Below are positions 47,515-59,185 of a DNA stretch of 64,000 bases, piece after piece. The stretch's first letter is position 1. Each line of letters starts with the position of its first letter. Under the pieces are notes generated by a model, which saw only the letters and a program-made list of their open reading frames with translations, did not search any database and had not been told where the DNA came from. Source of the DNA: Deroplatys truncata. Lineage: Eukaryota > Arthropoda > Insecta > Mantodea > Mantidae. The stretch spans positions 500,640,190 through 500,704,189 of the forward strand of contig CM060990.1 in assembly GCA_030765065.1 (NCBI GenBank). The letters are read 5' to 3'. The position numbers and the translations under genes are program-made.

Positions 47515-48590
47515 TTTCATCAACGAAGCAAATGTTCAAAATGACCCCTTTCATCAATCACATTTGGATACGTTGCTAAAACATGCGCGGTGTAATCTTC
47601 CTGCATTCTACACATATGAGTGCCCGTAGATGATTTGGGCTTTGCGGTTCTTGAGCTTTGACTCGTTCCTTTAAATGACCCCAAGAGAAATAAATCCAGT
47701 GGCGTGAGTTCATGTAATCTAGGGGACCATCCGATTGGGCCACCTTGACAATCCATTTTTGCGGATATGTTCTATGTAAGTGATTCCTTACAATCAGTGA
47801 CCAGTGTGGTGGAGCTCCATGCTGCTGGATCCACATTCCTGTCCTTTTCACTAGTGGCACATCTTCTAGTAGCAATGACAATTCTTCTTGTAGAAATGCA
47901 AGATACCGTGGTCCTGTGGGGTTGCCTTCAAAACATTGCGATCCAAGTAGCTTGTCGTCCACTATTCCGCACCAGAAATTGATGCTCCACTCTGAAATGC
48001 AGCTTTTCAAATCCAGTGAGGATTGCCTATACTCCGGTAGTGCATATTATGGCGGTTAACAGTCCCGTTATTGTGGAATGTGACTTCATCACTGAAGAGA
48101 ACATTTTCTAAAACCTCAGCATCCATTTGTGCTCGCTGCTGTATCACTCTCGTTGGAAAGTACCTCCTTGGAGAGCCTGGTGTAGTTTAAAAGTTATGGA
48201 TGATATTTATTACGGTGCAATATGCGCATCACTGAGGACCGACCTAGATTATGTACAGATCTTGTGCTGTGGCCCTTGAACTGGTATGTGGATTGTTTTC
48301 TATTGCGTTTGGCATAGTTTCTTCATTGCCTCCAGAGGTTATTGGAGCACCGCGAACAGGTGGTGCTCTTCCAAATCATCCAGTTTCACGAAGGCGGCTT
48401 TCAACTCTTCGAAAAGAGTCTGCAGTAGGTGCCCTCCTTCCTGGAAACCGTTCTTCATACAGGCGCTTTGCTGACAGAGCATTACACCTTGTTTCTCCAT
48501 AGATTAACAGCATGCCAAGATACTCGTCGTTTGCATACATTATGAGAGCAACCGTGTCTCGTAGAAAGGTTTCAAATGCTCAGTAGATAA
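47515..48590 (-). pseudogene. HTH/DDE transposase relic (DUF4817/DDE_3 type)
   Basis: On the minus strand the N-terminal helix-turn-helix lies at about 48540-48360: EYLGMLLIYGETRCNAL, AKRLYEERFPGRRAPTADSF and RVESRLRETG. The catalytic domain lies at 48120-47520: VLFSDEVTFHNNG (first Asp), SINFWCGIVDDKLLGSQCFE, YLAFLQEELSLLLEDVPL, MWIQQHGAPPHWSL (second Asp replaced by His in QQHGAP), and WIYFSWGHLKERV near the third acidic position. Stops follow AQDLYII near 48255 and occur before the first catalytic block and near 48010, and there is a frame change before the last motif. It is related to, but clearly distinct from, the relic at 9.6-10.65 kb. No terminal repeats were found. Confidence 0.87.
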
Positions 48591-48730
48591 TGGAGAGTTT
48601 ATTCACGCCAAGCATTGACGCAGGCGCAAATGGCTAAAGCCACTTTGCATGTTGAAGTGTTTTAAACTTGCTCGAATGGATCAAGCATAATACGGAGCAC
48701 AATAAAATACCTACTATGAAGTATAAATTA

Positions 48731-50975
48731 CACTGGGTAACAAAACAAGTTTTTTTATCATGGGGTTTTGAATTTTCCACCTGATTCTGGGTATTGTAAT
48801 GCTGCTGATTCCGAAAATGTCTTCCATTTCATTCCAGCAGCTCTAGTTTACGAGATACTGATGATATCTGTTGGGACTGTTAGGACTACTTTGTTTTACA
48901 GCATCATTTGTAACTTGATTATATTATTTACATTATACTAATTTATTTTATCCAAGGTCTGTTCATATTGTTTGCAGATGTACTTTAACTATTCTGACAT
49001 TTATGTCTCCTTTTTATATGCACTGATATGGCTTCATCACGAAGGAAATGTGTGAATAATCCTGATGTATTTTGTTTCATATGTGAGGAATACGCATTCA
49101 TCCAGCAAAGAAAACCCATAATCGATTTTGTAAAAAGAGCTTATTTGGCCTGTTTCAAAGTAAAACTTGGGCACTACAAATCGTAAGTAGGACATGCACA
49201 GACCATCTGCGACAGTGGAAAAATGGGAAGCGGAAGTGCTTGAAATTTGGGGAAGCAATGATATGGCGAGAACCAATAAACCACAGTGACGATTGTTACT
49301 TTTGTTCAGTAAATGTAAAGGGCATCAATAACAAAACCGGAATACGTGGAAATATCCCGATCTACGCTCTGCAAGACGTCCCGTTCCACATTCCGAGGAG
49401 ATACCTGTTCCAGTATTTATCAGTCCTCCAGAGTCATCAGATGAAGTGGATGAATCAGCTGAAAGCTATGCTGAGCAAATTGACAGTGATTTCGCAGGAA
49501 TTTCATTAGTTGTATCTGGTTTTAATCATGCAGAATTAAATGACCTCATTGGAGATCTTAGTCTTCCAAAGAAGTCATCAGAATTGCTAGCTTCAAGGCT
49601 GGCAGAGAAACAATGTCTGTTACCAGGGACAAAAGTGACAGTCTATCACAAAAGAGAGCAAGATTTTCTGCTGTTCTTCACAACAGAAAACCAATTTGTT
49701 TTTTGCATCAATATTGAAGGACTGTTTGTTAATGAAACTGGGTATAAGAAAATACACATAAACGGAGTGGCGGTTATTTATTTATAGCTCCAAACGCTCC
49801 AATGTGTTCTTTTGCATAATGGGAACAAATGCAGGTAAATACCAATTGGTCACTCAATTACTATGCATGAAAATCAAGCTACAATAGCTATAGTCCTAGA
49901 AAAGATCTCATACCGTGATCACCAATGGGTTATCTGTCTCGACATACAGATGATGAACTTTCTTCTAGGGCAACAAGGTGGGTACACCAAATACCCATGC
50001 TTTATATGCCTATGGAATTATAGAGCTAAAGATCAACATTGGGTGACAAGACAGTGGTCTCTTAGAGAAAGCATGATCGTTGGAGAAAAAAACATAATCA
50101 CAGAACCTTTGGTTGACAGAAACAAGATCATATTGCCGCCACTGCATATCAAACTTGGGTTAATTAAGCAGTTCATCAAGGCGTTGAATAGAGATGGAGC
50201 ATGTTTGGTTATGTATGTACAAAATTTCCTGCATTGAGTATGGAGAAAATAAAAGCAGGCTTATTTGATAGACCACAAATCCGACAAATCATATGTATGA
50301 GAAATTTCAAGAGTCAATGAGTGATACTGAGGCAGCTGCGTGGTCATCGTTCTGTATGGTAGTAAAGAATTTCCTTGGAAACTATAAGAATCTTAACTAT
50401 ACAGAACTGGTTAAGAATATGTTCACTGCTTTTTGTGCACTTGGTTGTAACATGAGCATCAAATTACACTACCTGCACAGTCATTTGGACCGATTTCCAG
50501 ACAACCTTGGAGATGTAAGCGAGGAACGGGGTGCGCATTTTCACCAGGAAATAAGTATGGTGGAAGAACGGTATCGTGGACGATGGGATATAGATATGAT
50601 GGCGGACTATTTTTGGAGCATCCAGCGCAAATGTCCAATATCATTGCATCGGAGGAAATCACATCAACGAGGATCCAGCGACCTGATGGATGAAAATCAG
50701 TTAACCTAATGCAACTAGTGTATAAATAAATTATGGTAGTTGATAGAAAAAGAATGTGCTTGATCCATCCAAATGTATTCTGTATTTAACTGTGTGCAAG
50801 CAATATAGTAGTATATGCGGGCCAGTAAGGTCAAATTGGTGTATAATGTGAATAAGTTATATCTCAAAAACTAGAGCTGATAGGGCAAAACTGAGAGCAG
50901 TTTTAGAACTGCTGACCCAAATATAGTCAGAAATAGGTCAGAATTGTAAGGCAGCAAACTCACTGTTCCCCAGTG
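48731..50975 (+). mobile_element. CACTA-like DNA transposon carrying a multi-copy arthropod protein
   Basis: The ends are inverted repeats: left CACTGGGTAACAAAACAAGT, right in complement CACTGGGGAACAGTGAGTTT. Weaker inverted similarity runs inward to a shared GCTCTAGTTT...GAGATA block at about 48840-48860 and 50860-50885. The element is flanked by TTA on both sides (48728-48730 and 50976-50978), giving 2245 bp. A 3-bp duplication and CACTG ends are what the CACTA (EnSpm) superfamily shows; the assignment is inference. Its single gene is described separately. Confidence 0.7.
49028..50709 (+). pseudogene. Multi-copy arthropod protein, probable transposase, pseudogene
   Basis: The start is ATG at 49028 (MASSRRKCVNNPDVFCFICE). 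Features in order are: an N-terminal FCFICE Cys pair with a second CTDHLRQW Cys; FGEAMIWREPINHSDDCYFC; NHAELNDLIGDLSLPKKSSE and ASRLAEKQCLLPGTKV; WVICLDIQMMNFLLGQQGG followed by KYPCFICLWNYRAKDQHW; PPLHIKLGLIKQFIKAL; NMSIKLHYLHSHLDRFPDNL; and ERYRGRWDIDMMADYFWSIQ. I recall many near-identical uncharacterised proteins in arthropod and cnidarian genomes. 'CLD....LLG.Q....K.PC..C' resembles the Asp-plus-zinc-knuckle core of CACTA/KDZ-type transposases. Breaks include a stop with frame change after HYKS near 49190, a frame change near 49400-49450, stops near 49786 and 49830, and a stop near 50235. Confidence 0.75.
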
Positions 50976-50978
50976 TTA

Positions 50979-51671
50979 TCCACATGTCAGTGGAAATTAT
51001 GGCGATTATTCTATTTTGTACACACATATAATGCTACAAAAATGTTCTTTGTATCATAATTTAAAATTATAGGCACAAAGAGAAAAAACAAAAGGTAATA
51101 AAACTTTGAACTTGACACGAACTGAAGTGGCACGGTTGTAAAGCATTATGATAATACCATTCAGCTAATACAACCTTGCGAAATGGTGTTCCTATGCGAA
51201 TAAATAATTGCAGAACTCAGACCCCTACCTCGAATCTTTACACGCGTTTCGCAGGTTCATACAGTGCTTGGAGTTTGTATGGAAGTTTTAACTCAAATAA
51301 ACATTCTGCTACAGCCATTTCAATTACTGTATGAACTAAATATTCCTTAATTTGTCTCAGATGCATAATTATCTACCTAATACTTAGCATTTTTGACAAG
51401 GCTGTACAACGAACCTTTTGTTAGCTGACGGCTTATATCCAATTGGTCGCACTGCGTATATCTGCCATTTTGTTTTCAAATAGTTTTGTCAACCGATGCA
51501 TGTGATAAGTTGTTCCTTCAGTGGCGTTTTCAAAGGTTTGTATGGATGTATGCTAAAGAACAAGTTTGTAAAATCAAATAAAAGTGCTACTGCAGCTCCC
51601 AGTGTCAGGGTAGGATGTTTTTGCATCGACATACATGGAATTAATTGTTCCTCCACACAAGCTGTATGTTG
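50979..51671. other. No gene recognised
   Basis: A+T-rich spacer between the CACTA-like element and a SINE, with no motif seen. Confidence 0.4.
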
Positions 51672-51777
51672 GAAAGGTAGAATCAGACGACTGAAAAGTT
51701 CAATGCCATCGCTGTGATCTAAAGCACGGACCTCCCGGTTTCCATCCGGTTGCTCTAACCACTGGGCTACCATGGCA
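51672..51777 (-). mobile_element. tRNA-derived SINE (family D), minus strand
   Basis: On the minus strand it starts GCCATGGTAGCCCAGTGG. The A box TAGCCCAGTGG fits the consensus, the B box is decayed, and it then has AACTTTTCAG and GATTCTACCTTTC. Head and body both match the copy at 13833-13965. The 114-codon minus-strand frame across it is accidental. Confidence 0.7.
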
Positions 51778-53430
51778 ACATGCCGGTACGGCATTAAATC
51801 CTCAACTGATTCGCACTTTTTCCTGTAAACCACAAGGAGATCTCAAATTGTATTGATATAACATACACTAATGTGTGTTAATTAACATTTTCTAGACAGA
51901 AATAAATCAGCTAGGGCCACAAATGACTACCTATGTAAAGCACTTTCTCTGTGGCAGTGTCCATTTATCTATATGATCTATATCTGCCACGAGTAATTTT
52001 ATTGGTTTTCCTTTGCGTATAAATGGGAAAGATACCACCGCCGCTACCACTACTACCGTGGCGCAGTAGACACAGAAAGGCTTGCTGCGTTAGGATCGTT
52101 GGCCTTCCACAATCATTTTCTTGAAAAGAAAACTCATGAAAAGTTTCCTAGTTCCCCCTTTAACTGTACTACCTTCCTACAGGAATCTGCTGTCAACATG
52201 GATGTTAAATGCCACTCGAACTAATAAGAGATGTCTTTCACACGACTGTCCAATGATAAGAATAGGAATAGAACGAATTAGGTTATGGAGACATTTACAG
52301 TGTTGCGGTTTTTCTTATGCTTTAGCGCTGCGATATGCCGATGCTGGGAAACTGGCAGCCAGCGGTTTGGCGGGCAGTGGGCGCATTGCATTGGTATGCC
52401 TAAGTGTGTGACGTCACAGTCCACTGCGCTCTAGTGCATCATCACTATCTAGGGAGCCGGCTTTACCTGCTCCGCTCTCATAAGCGTATGCCACAAGGAG
52501 AGCTGAGCAGCAGGTCGGTTTGTAAACTCAGTGGCGTTTCCTGTAACTTCACGGGAGTAACTTTGCGATACAAATTGATCTTAAGTGTTGTAATCATATT
52601 GTTTTACGGAAGTATACTACTTATATGATAATACATTATTATTATAATTATTATTAATAAACAATACAATCAGCAACGTTCAATATGGCGACACACGATT
52701 AATTTGTGTATTGTATCATAGGAGGAATACTACAAGCAATGAATCATAAATTATTTAATAAAAACGTTATAATTCGTATGTTCAAAGGCAAAATAAACAA
52801 GTTGTAAGCCTGATCAGCATGAACAAATTCAGTAATAGCAGTGAATTACACTACGATAAAATGTACCGTACTTAAATCCACAAACGCTGTACATTTTAGT
52901 TGTTCCAATAAAGCTGGTATTTTTCCCCTTGGTATATTTCATACTGATTCACATGGCAAGACGAATAATGGCGCTATAGGTTAAACATTCTCTATATGGT
53001 TTAACATTTTATTACAAACTATACACTTAACATCTTGTGCTATAATAAAATGTTTCCTCATAAGCAGGGTTGAACCTAGTTAGTGTTGCTGACCCACGCT
53101 TTGACGTACTTATCGACCACAATATTATTGCACCTGACCTTGCGGAAACCTACTTTTTTTGAATACACGCGGAAGCCAGCCAAGCGAAATACAATACTTT
53201 TGTGGTCGAGTTATACTGTCCTCCATGGTAAATTAAAATTGCCCTACAGGAACGTCGCTGCGCTAAGGGAGGGTATGAATGACGTCAACATTTTCCCCTT
53301 TGCTCCTCTTTCAGTTGTTCCCATCACGCTTATGTACTGAGTAGGCAAGCTTTTAACCGGTCTGCTTGATACTTGGCGATAGCTGCTCTAGTGCACTGTA
53401 TACTTTAGGTTGCATTAGTATGATATTTTA
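51778..53430. other. No gene recognised
   Basis: Contains a more G+C-rich patch at about 52290-52540 and an ATT-rich run near 52630-52665. No family motif was found in the open frames (52121-52411, 53083-53340). Confidence 0.4.
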
Positions 53431-53440
53431 GTTAACATAA

Positions 53441-53700
53441 TGAAGTCTACTGCGGAAGGTGCGAAGCGGAGGCTCTCGAGTTCGCTGTCGTTCCGAAATG
53501 AATGAATACTTATTTATAGAAGCTGACGGATGGAAATGCTTAATTTGTTATAAATCCTTGAAACAACTGAAAAGATTTAAACAAAAACGATACTTTGTGA
53601 TTTATCATAGCACGGATTACGATTAGTATTACTATGAAGAACATTTAGCACAAATAAACCGAATAAGGGAGGAAATATTTAACCAAGAGGTATTATGTTC
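53441..53700 (+). pseudogene. hAT transposase N-terminal BED-finger remnant
   Basis: Reads NEYLFIEADGWKCLICYKSL, then LKRFKQKRYFVIYHSTDYD and a following AQINRIREEIFNQE. This is the layout of the BED-type zinc finger of ZBED5/GTF2IRD2-like hAT transposases ('YFF.E..GK..CLIC......K..N..RHY...H...Y'). The Cys pair is kept, a stop interrupts after STDYD near 53615, and the usual Arg-His is altered to Arg-Tyr. The first ATG (53441) leads into a different frame after about 17 codons. The catalytic part is missing. Confidence 0.65.
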
Positions 53701-54379
53701 ACATAGTTCACTATTTATGACTAATTTGTGCCTAATTATATTAGCTTATTAATAATGGTTCAAAGAGAATACCACTAACTACGTAACATTTCCTTGAGTA
53801 TTATTAGTACATCACTAGATGGTTCGTTAATATGATTATATATTAAAAAACAAAATGAGACTTAAAACCTGAATTTACACATATAAGAATTATTTGGATT
53901 AAGCGTAAGCTTGGTTTATCAAGTTTACCAAGTTTTTCTTTACGTTTTGATTCGATTATCTGATCTAAAATACTTATAACTTGTGTATACAACAGCCACT
54001 TATTTGGGAAGGTTGTAAAATTAAAAATTAGTGATGTATTTCCTTTTATAAAATTAAACACATAATATTATCATTTCAGATAATTATTTATGGTAGTGGT
54101 AGAACAAAGAATGAAAAACATCTCTTGAAACGTAACCTTCCGTGACCATACGGGTTATTGCCAGTCCGAAGGTCATCCCTAGCGTACTGGCAGTGGCTGC
54201 TCATGGACTAGAGCGTTTACGGACACAAAGGGAAAGGAAGCTAGGCTTTCTGTCGAACTTAGTTTCCAGACCTATACTTCATTGCCTATTTTCTGCTTGT
54301 TCCTTCTCTCCCTAACGCTATGTGCCTTTAAATTTGAAACATTCTACACAGTAAACTCCTATAAAGTCTAAAAACCAGC
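53701..54379. other. No gene recognised
   Basis: A+T-rich spacer with no motif. The 72-codon minus-strand frame at 53843-54061 is unremarkable. Confidence 0.4.
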
Positions 54380-54394
54380 AAGGCAAAATAGAAC

Positions 54395-54953
54395 CGAGCG
54401 GCATGGCTCAGGTGGTAACGTCTGTGGCCCACATTTGGGAGATCCCAGGTTCGATTTCCGGCGACCGCCCACTCTGACCATGGGTTTTTTCAGCGGTTTT
54501 CCCTGGTCGTCAGGCGTATCTTGAAGCGGTTTTCCTTATCCCTCGAATTTCTTGTACCTGCATTTCCTTTTATTAATCATTTCATTATCGTTCATCCTAA
54601 TGGTCTGTTTCAGGTTTGGAAGTGCAAACAATGGTATTTCGGTGCAGCATGGCTGGGAAAAAGGATGCTCTCTGTGAACTTTCTCCGTCTCTCGGCCTTC
54701 GGCTGGTTACCGGGGTATAAGGACCACCCCTTGCGGCGTTAGACCCTGTGTGGGGCGGGATCCCGGTTTGACTGTCCGACTGCCAGGATGTCTCAATCTG
54801 GAAACTGTAGGGACTCTGTCATTGCTGTGCCGTCGCTCTTGGTTCCAACAGTCCGGTGTCTCCTACCTCCCGGGGGTGCCTCTCGTGGGGTGTCGGTACA
54901 ATATCCTCATTCCTGGATCGGTGCCGAATCCCCTCCGCTTTGCAATCCAATTC
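54395..54953 (+). mobile_element. Long composite tRNA-headed SINE (family B), copy 1
   Basis: The A box TGGCTCAGGTG is perfect and the B box GGTTCGATTTCC has one mismatch. The shared post-head region CGCCCACTCTGACCATGGG follows, then a long G+C-rich body with no coding potential. It is bounded by a 15-bp target duplication with one mismatch (AAGGCAAAATAGAAC at 54380-54394, AAGGCAAAATTGAAC at 54954-54968). At 559 bp it is long for a SINE and has no poly-A tail. Confidence 0.82.
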
Positions 54954-54968
54954 AAGGCAAAATTGAAC

Positions 54969-56379
54969 TTGTGCCATTTTGCTTTCAACTTGCGGTTCAT
55001 TTTCATTTTTTGCCTTATTAAACTACAACACCTGTATACATGACTATCTATAGACATAGTTGCGACAAAGCAATGCTATAATATTCTTGTGGTGATTCAT
55101 TAACTACGTTCAGAAATGTATAGATAGGCACGTGTTCCGACCTCACCTCGTATTCATAAAATCATAGACTTTCTGGTTGCCTGCTATAAATAGTAGACAG
55201 AAGAATGTGCAATTCTTATATATTTGAGATTAGAGCTTCTTTAAATTGTTTATTGTGGACAATTCTTCTTCAATGAAAATATAGGCCAGAAGACTAACAG
55301 TGCACATTTTCTAGGAAATCATATGTTAGAAAAACTAAACTTAAAATGTTATATTCCTTTTTCTGTAGATCTAACCTACCGAAGTCTTTTTGTTTATAGT
55401 TTATGTTTTTAATAAAAAGTGGGTACCTCGGAAACAAAACTTTTCATTGTGCAGTGTGACTGAACTAGACTGAATAGCGGCTTTTAAATTCCTCATATTT
55501 CTTGCACATAAATTATATGAATTGGTGCTGAAAAAAACTGAATTTTGCTAGTAAAAGCTTCATAACTTTACAGGGTGCATACTCATTTTTATTATGAGCA
55601 TTTACTACATATTTATTTAATTTGCTTACAGAAATCAACAGGTATATGGACCAACTACTGCTATGTGTTAGTTGCAGTTAACTATAACCAAATGAAGAGA
55701 ACTGGCAATAAGATTAATTAATAGAGTAAGAAGAAAACATTTATATGTAGGGAATTTAAATAGCAAGCTTATCTCGACTAAGCATATTCTCGAGAGCACT
55801 ACTTCTGAAAAAAAACTGTAAAAGAAACAAAACTAGACTATTTGATGCATTATGAACTTTTATGATTTTCAAAAAGTAATTTTTAAAAACATAAACTTGG
55901 TTAATACCGCCAAAATTCTGAATTGCGCTTATCATATTCTTGTTTTTGGTTTGATATCATATTTAAAAGTGTGATGTGTTAGTCACACGACTTTCTCTAT
56001 GCAGCATAATTCATTTTCATATCCATTCTGCATAATACTAGCCAAGAAAGCTCTCCTTTCTCTATTTAGCATACAGGAGTCTAGGACGGCTTAAGCATAG
56101 AACGCATGTCGCTCTATGCTGGCCTTAATTTTACATACCTAATCATTGCTTGGGCAAATGAAAAACTAAACAGAGGACATAATATTTCAAAACTGTTTAA
56201 CTTGACATATTGGAAAATTCAAACCAAAAAACAGGAAGTATTTCGTAAAGAACTAAAACCACAAAAAAGTTACTCAACACAAATTGTAAACTACTTATAA
56301 ACCGTTGATATAGTACATTTCTACCATTCTCTCATATTTATCCAAATAAATAAATCTCTTTAAAGTACAATAAAATGAA
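54969..56379. other. No gene recognised
   Basis: A+T-rich DNA; the 64-codon frame at 56106-56300 shows no motif. Confidence 0.4.
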
Positions 56380-56800
56380 AAAATCTTAAGAGGTTATTTA
56401 CAGAAAACTCAAAATGCACATTCCATTTTAGTGTCATAATTTCAAAAGATAATTTTGAATCAAAATCATTGTAGTTTATTTTAGAAAGTAAAAGCTCAGG
56501 AACATCTTTACATAAAAATGTGATTTTGATGGGGAAAATTTTGCCAAAATCTCCGTGTTTTATCCTTGAAACATGTTCTACTTAAATACGAAGTTTGATA
56601 TTCATCCAACTGTTCGATTTCGATTTATGCTCTGTATAAATGCTCACACATACACAGACACAAACGATAGAAAATTACATACACACATATACACACAATA
56701 TCCTTTTTTCTGAAAAACGCTTTTTTGGATTAAAAGAACCTCAAAACCGTTTTTCCGGCGACATAAAAGTTTTGGATGGAATGCGATACTTCCTCTGTCT
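56380..56800 (-). repeat. Dispersed repeat, copy 1
   Basis: Shares an ordered series of short blocks with 60620-61200. On the plus strand these are TTTTGCCAAAATCTCCGTGT versus TTTCGTAAAAATCTTCGTGT, then ATCCTTGAAAC versus ATCCTTGGATGAC, then AACGCTTTTTTGG...CCTCAAAAC versus AATGCTTTGAGG...CCTCAAAAC. Family unknown. A (CA)-rich patch at 56640-56695 lies inside it. Confidence 0.45.
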
Positions 56801-57024
56801 AGCACAGGTGAGCAGTAGAGACAGTAAAGTAATTAGACATATCTATCCATTAGTGAAATATAATAAACAGATAAATGAAGGTTAATGATCATCCAAGTAA
56901 CCGTTTAGAGTGATTTTTAATGGTGTTTCTAGAAGGTAACAGCAACAAAGACGATCCTCGACTTCGTTTGTGTTTGTGTGTTCATTGCTGACCTTGAGAA
57001 ACATAAGGTTCGTTAAGATGCACT

Positions 57025-57205
57025 TATCCGGATGTACCTACAGGTTCACCAAGTTGGCGGGAAGAGTTCAGACTGCGACAGACGGCGTGCCAGCATGACC
57101 TATAGCGGATTCCTGCTACCTTCTCATTAGAAAGTGTTCGCATGAAGGTCTGCATTACGTCACGGGGCGGATTCGAATCCCGGCGGCTACTCAAATTGTG
57201 CAATG
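57025..57205 (+). mobile_element. tRNA-like SINE fragment, uncertain
   Basis: GGATTCGAATCCCGGCGGCTAC at 57168-57190 is a B box plus the 3' half of a tRNA acceptor stem. The A-box side is not convincing. It is probably a diverged SINE head or tRNA pseudogene. Confidence 0.35.
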
Positions 57206-57914
57206 TGAACTTCGCACTTTTCACAAACATCTATCGATCTATATCGATATTACTTTATTAAATATCTCGACATTCAAGCAGGAACTTGTAACCGATCAAA
57301 TATTGAAGATATCAGAGTGTGGAACAGAGCTCAGAAGCTCATCTTTCAATAATTATCGTTATTAGTATGTTGCAATGTTCCACGTTTCGTAATGAAGTTA
57401 AACTTTCAAATACTGGCAAACAGGTATTTATTTAATAGCAGTGCAACTCCACACATTACCACCCTATATACACTTTTATTTTTCCGTAAACGTTTGGTTA
57501 TTGTGTATTACTTCAATTCGTATGGGTTACGTGTGTTCCGGAGGGATATAAATACAAATATTTTTACTATGAGCTGAGACTGAAATATATATTCACTTCT
57601 GATGTTTAATACCCGCTTATGTTGCTCATATACGGTAGATGATTAATGAAATATGCAAATAATTATGCTGCAGGCAAGCTCAGAATCCTTGACGCACAAG
57701 TTACGTAACATTCATCCATTCTGGCTGAGAGAAACCCCGATAAAGTGAATCCTTACAGATAATATATACGAATCAGGAATTAAATTTGCCGAAGGCCGAC
57801 AGACATGTACTTTATCTCATGGTATCATCAGCATGTTCAAGAATATTTTAATCTACGACTTTTATGTTCATGTATATACGATATGTATACGATGGTTATG
57901 AAACCGGTGATATG
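57206..57914. other. No gene recognised
   Basis: A+T-rich spacer with no motif. Confidence 0.4.
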
Positions 57915-57925
57915 TATTCTTTCTA

Positions 57926-58504
57926 ACGAGCCGGATGACTCAAGCGTAACGTCTTTGGCCTGCATTCGGGAGGTCCCAGGTTCAATCCCCGGCGAGCGCC
58001 CACTCTGGCCCATGGGTTTTTCGTGGTTTCCGCGGGTCGACAGGCGAATGCGGGTTGGTTGATCTTCTACCATTAATCTCCTCCCTCTCATTTCCTGTAC
58101 CCGTCATCTTCCTTGTCATATGCTTCAGGGTTGTAGGACCAGGAGACGGTGTTCGGCGGGTTGCGGCTGGATGCTGGCTGTACGTTCTGTAGAGGTTTCA
58201 TCTCTGGCGCCGCTGCGGGGACTGCTCAGTTACGTCTCTCCTCCAAGTGGGTTCCGCCCCTGGGGGACTGCCGGACGTTCGGTGGCTTGAGGGCCCGACC
58301 GGGCGGCGTCGGATGCGTTCAATCTGGAAACACTTGGGACCCAATCTGTGCTTGCGTCCGTCGTCATCTGGATCTGGTCGCCGGTAGGATTTCTCCCCTC
58401 CTGGGGGTAACTGGTAGAAACATTAGGGGTCGACTGGCCTGTGTGTGGTGTTCTGCCACGGTTTCGGGTGTGCCCTTCGTTAGTTCGTATCTGTACCTTT
58501 TACT
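57926..58504 (+). mobile_element. Long composite tRNA-headed SINE (family B), copy 2
   Basis: The A box is TGACTCAAGCG and the B box GGTTCAATCCC is perfect. GCGCCCACTCTGGCCCATGGG follows as in copy 1, but most of the downstream body is diverged or different. A perfect 11-bp target duplication, TATTCTTTCTA, lies at 57915-57925 and 58505-58515. Length is 579 bp. The 126-codon plus-strand frame at 58149-58529 runs through it and has no protein motif. Confidence 0.82.
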
Positions 58505-58515
58505 TATTCTTTCTA

Positions 58516-59089
58516 GACAGTTTGTTTGATTTTTGGTAACTACCTTCCTTCCCAGTTCTGTTCCCATGTTTATGATAATAGAGCTGAGATATAGTTAGGT
58601 AAATATGAGGCAGCTCTCAACTGCCAGGGATTTTGCACTACAACAACTCACAACGCATTCCTGGACTAATGTAGCTCAACTCAAAAAAAAACATAAACAA
58701 CACTGCTGCATTCACTTTTCTTCAGCGAATTTCAAAATATTTGCACTTATATCCCTGCTATTGTGTTACACATATACATACATGCATCCCTACTTACCTA
58801 CTAATCGACTACGATATGAGTTGCGTGTGGTGCGAAGAGGAACTAAACGGTTACAAAACAAGTGGGCGGGGCATCGGAAGGACAGTCAGATAAGAAAAAT
58901 CCGCAGTTCCAAGTTGCATTTACTAACGAGGTTGAGGCCTGCATATATACATATATTATTCTTTTCATTCTGCGACTGTATATTTCCCTATCGCCTTCCC
59001 CCTTACTCCCCTATGATCCCAGGCCTTGATTGTCAACAAAACATAGTGGCGGCCTCCTCCAAGCGCATTCATGTCGTAGTCGACTAGTA
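58516..59089. other. No gene recognised
   Basis: A 160-codon open frame (58605-59087) crosses this stretch. Its translation has no recognisable motif and its composition follows the local base content, so I do not call it a gene. Confidence 0.4.
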
Positions 59090-59185
59090 CCTACCTACAT
59101 ACCTACACACTGTACATACTACATACATATATGCATACACCACATACACACATACATGCATACATGCATAAATACATACACTCTC
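59090..59185. repeat. (CATA)n/(TACA)n microsatellite
   Basis: ACATACCTACACACTGTACA-type run with TACATGCATACATGCATA phases. Confidence 0.9.

Noticed and set aside
51489-51833. 114-codon minus-strand frame
   Set aside because: It crosses a tRNA-derived SINE whose head and body match another copy; the frame is incidental.
58149-58529. 126-codon plus-strand frame
   Set aside because: It lies within the body of a composite SINE with its own target duplication; G+C-rich SINE sequence stays open by chance.
58605-59087. 160-codon plus-strand frame
   Set aside because: No family motif is visible, it runs from a SINE edge into a microsatellite, and its residue make-up follows base composition.
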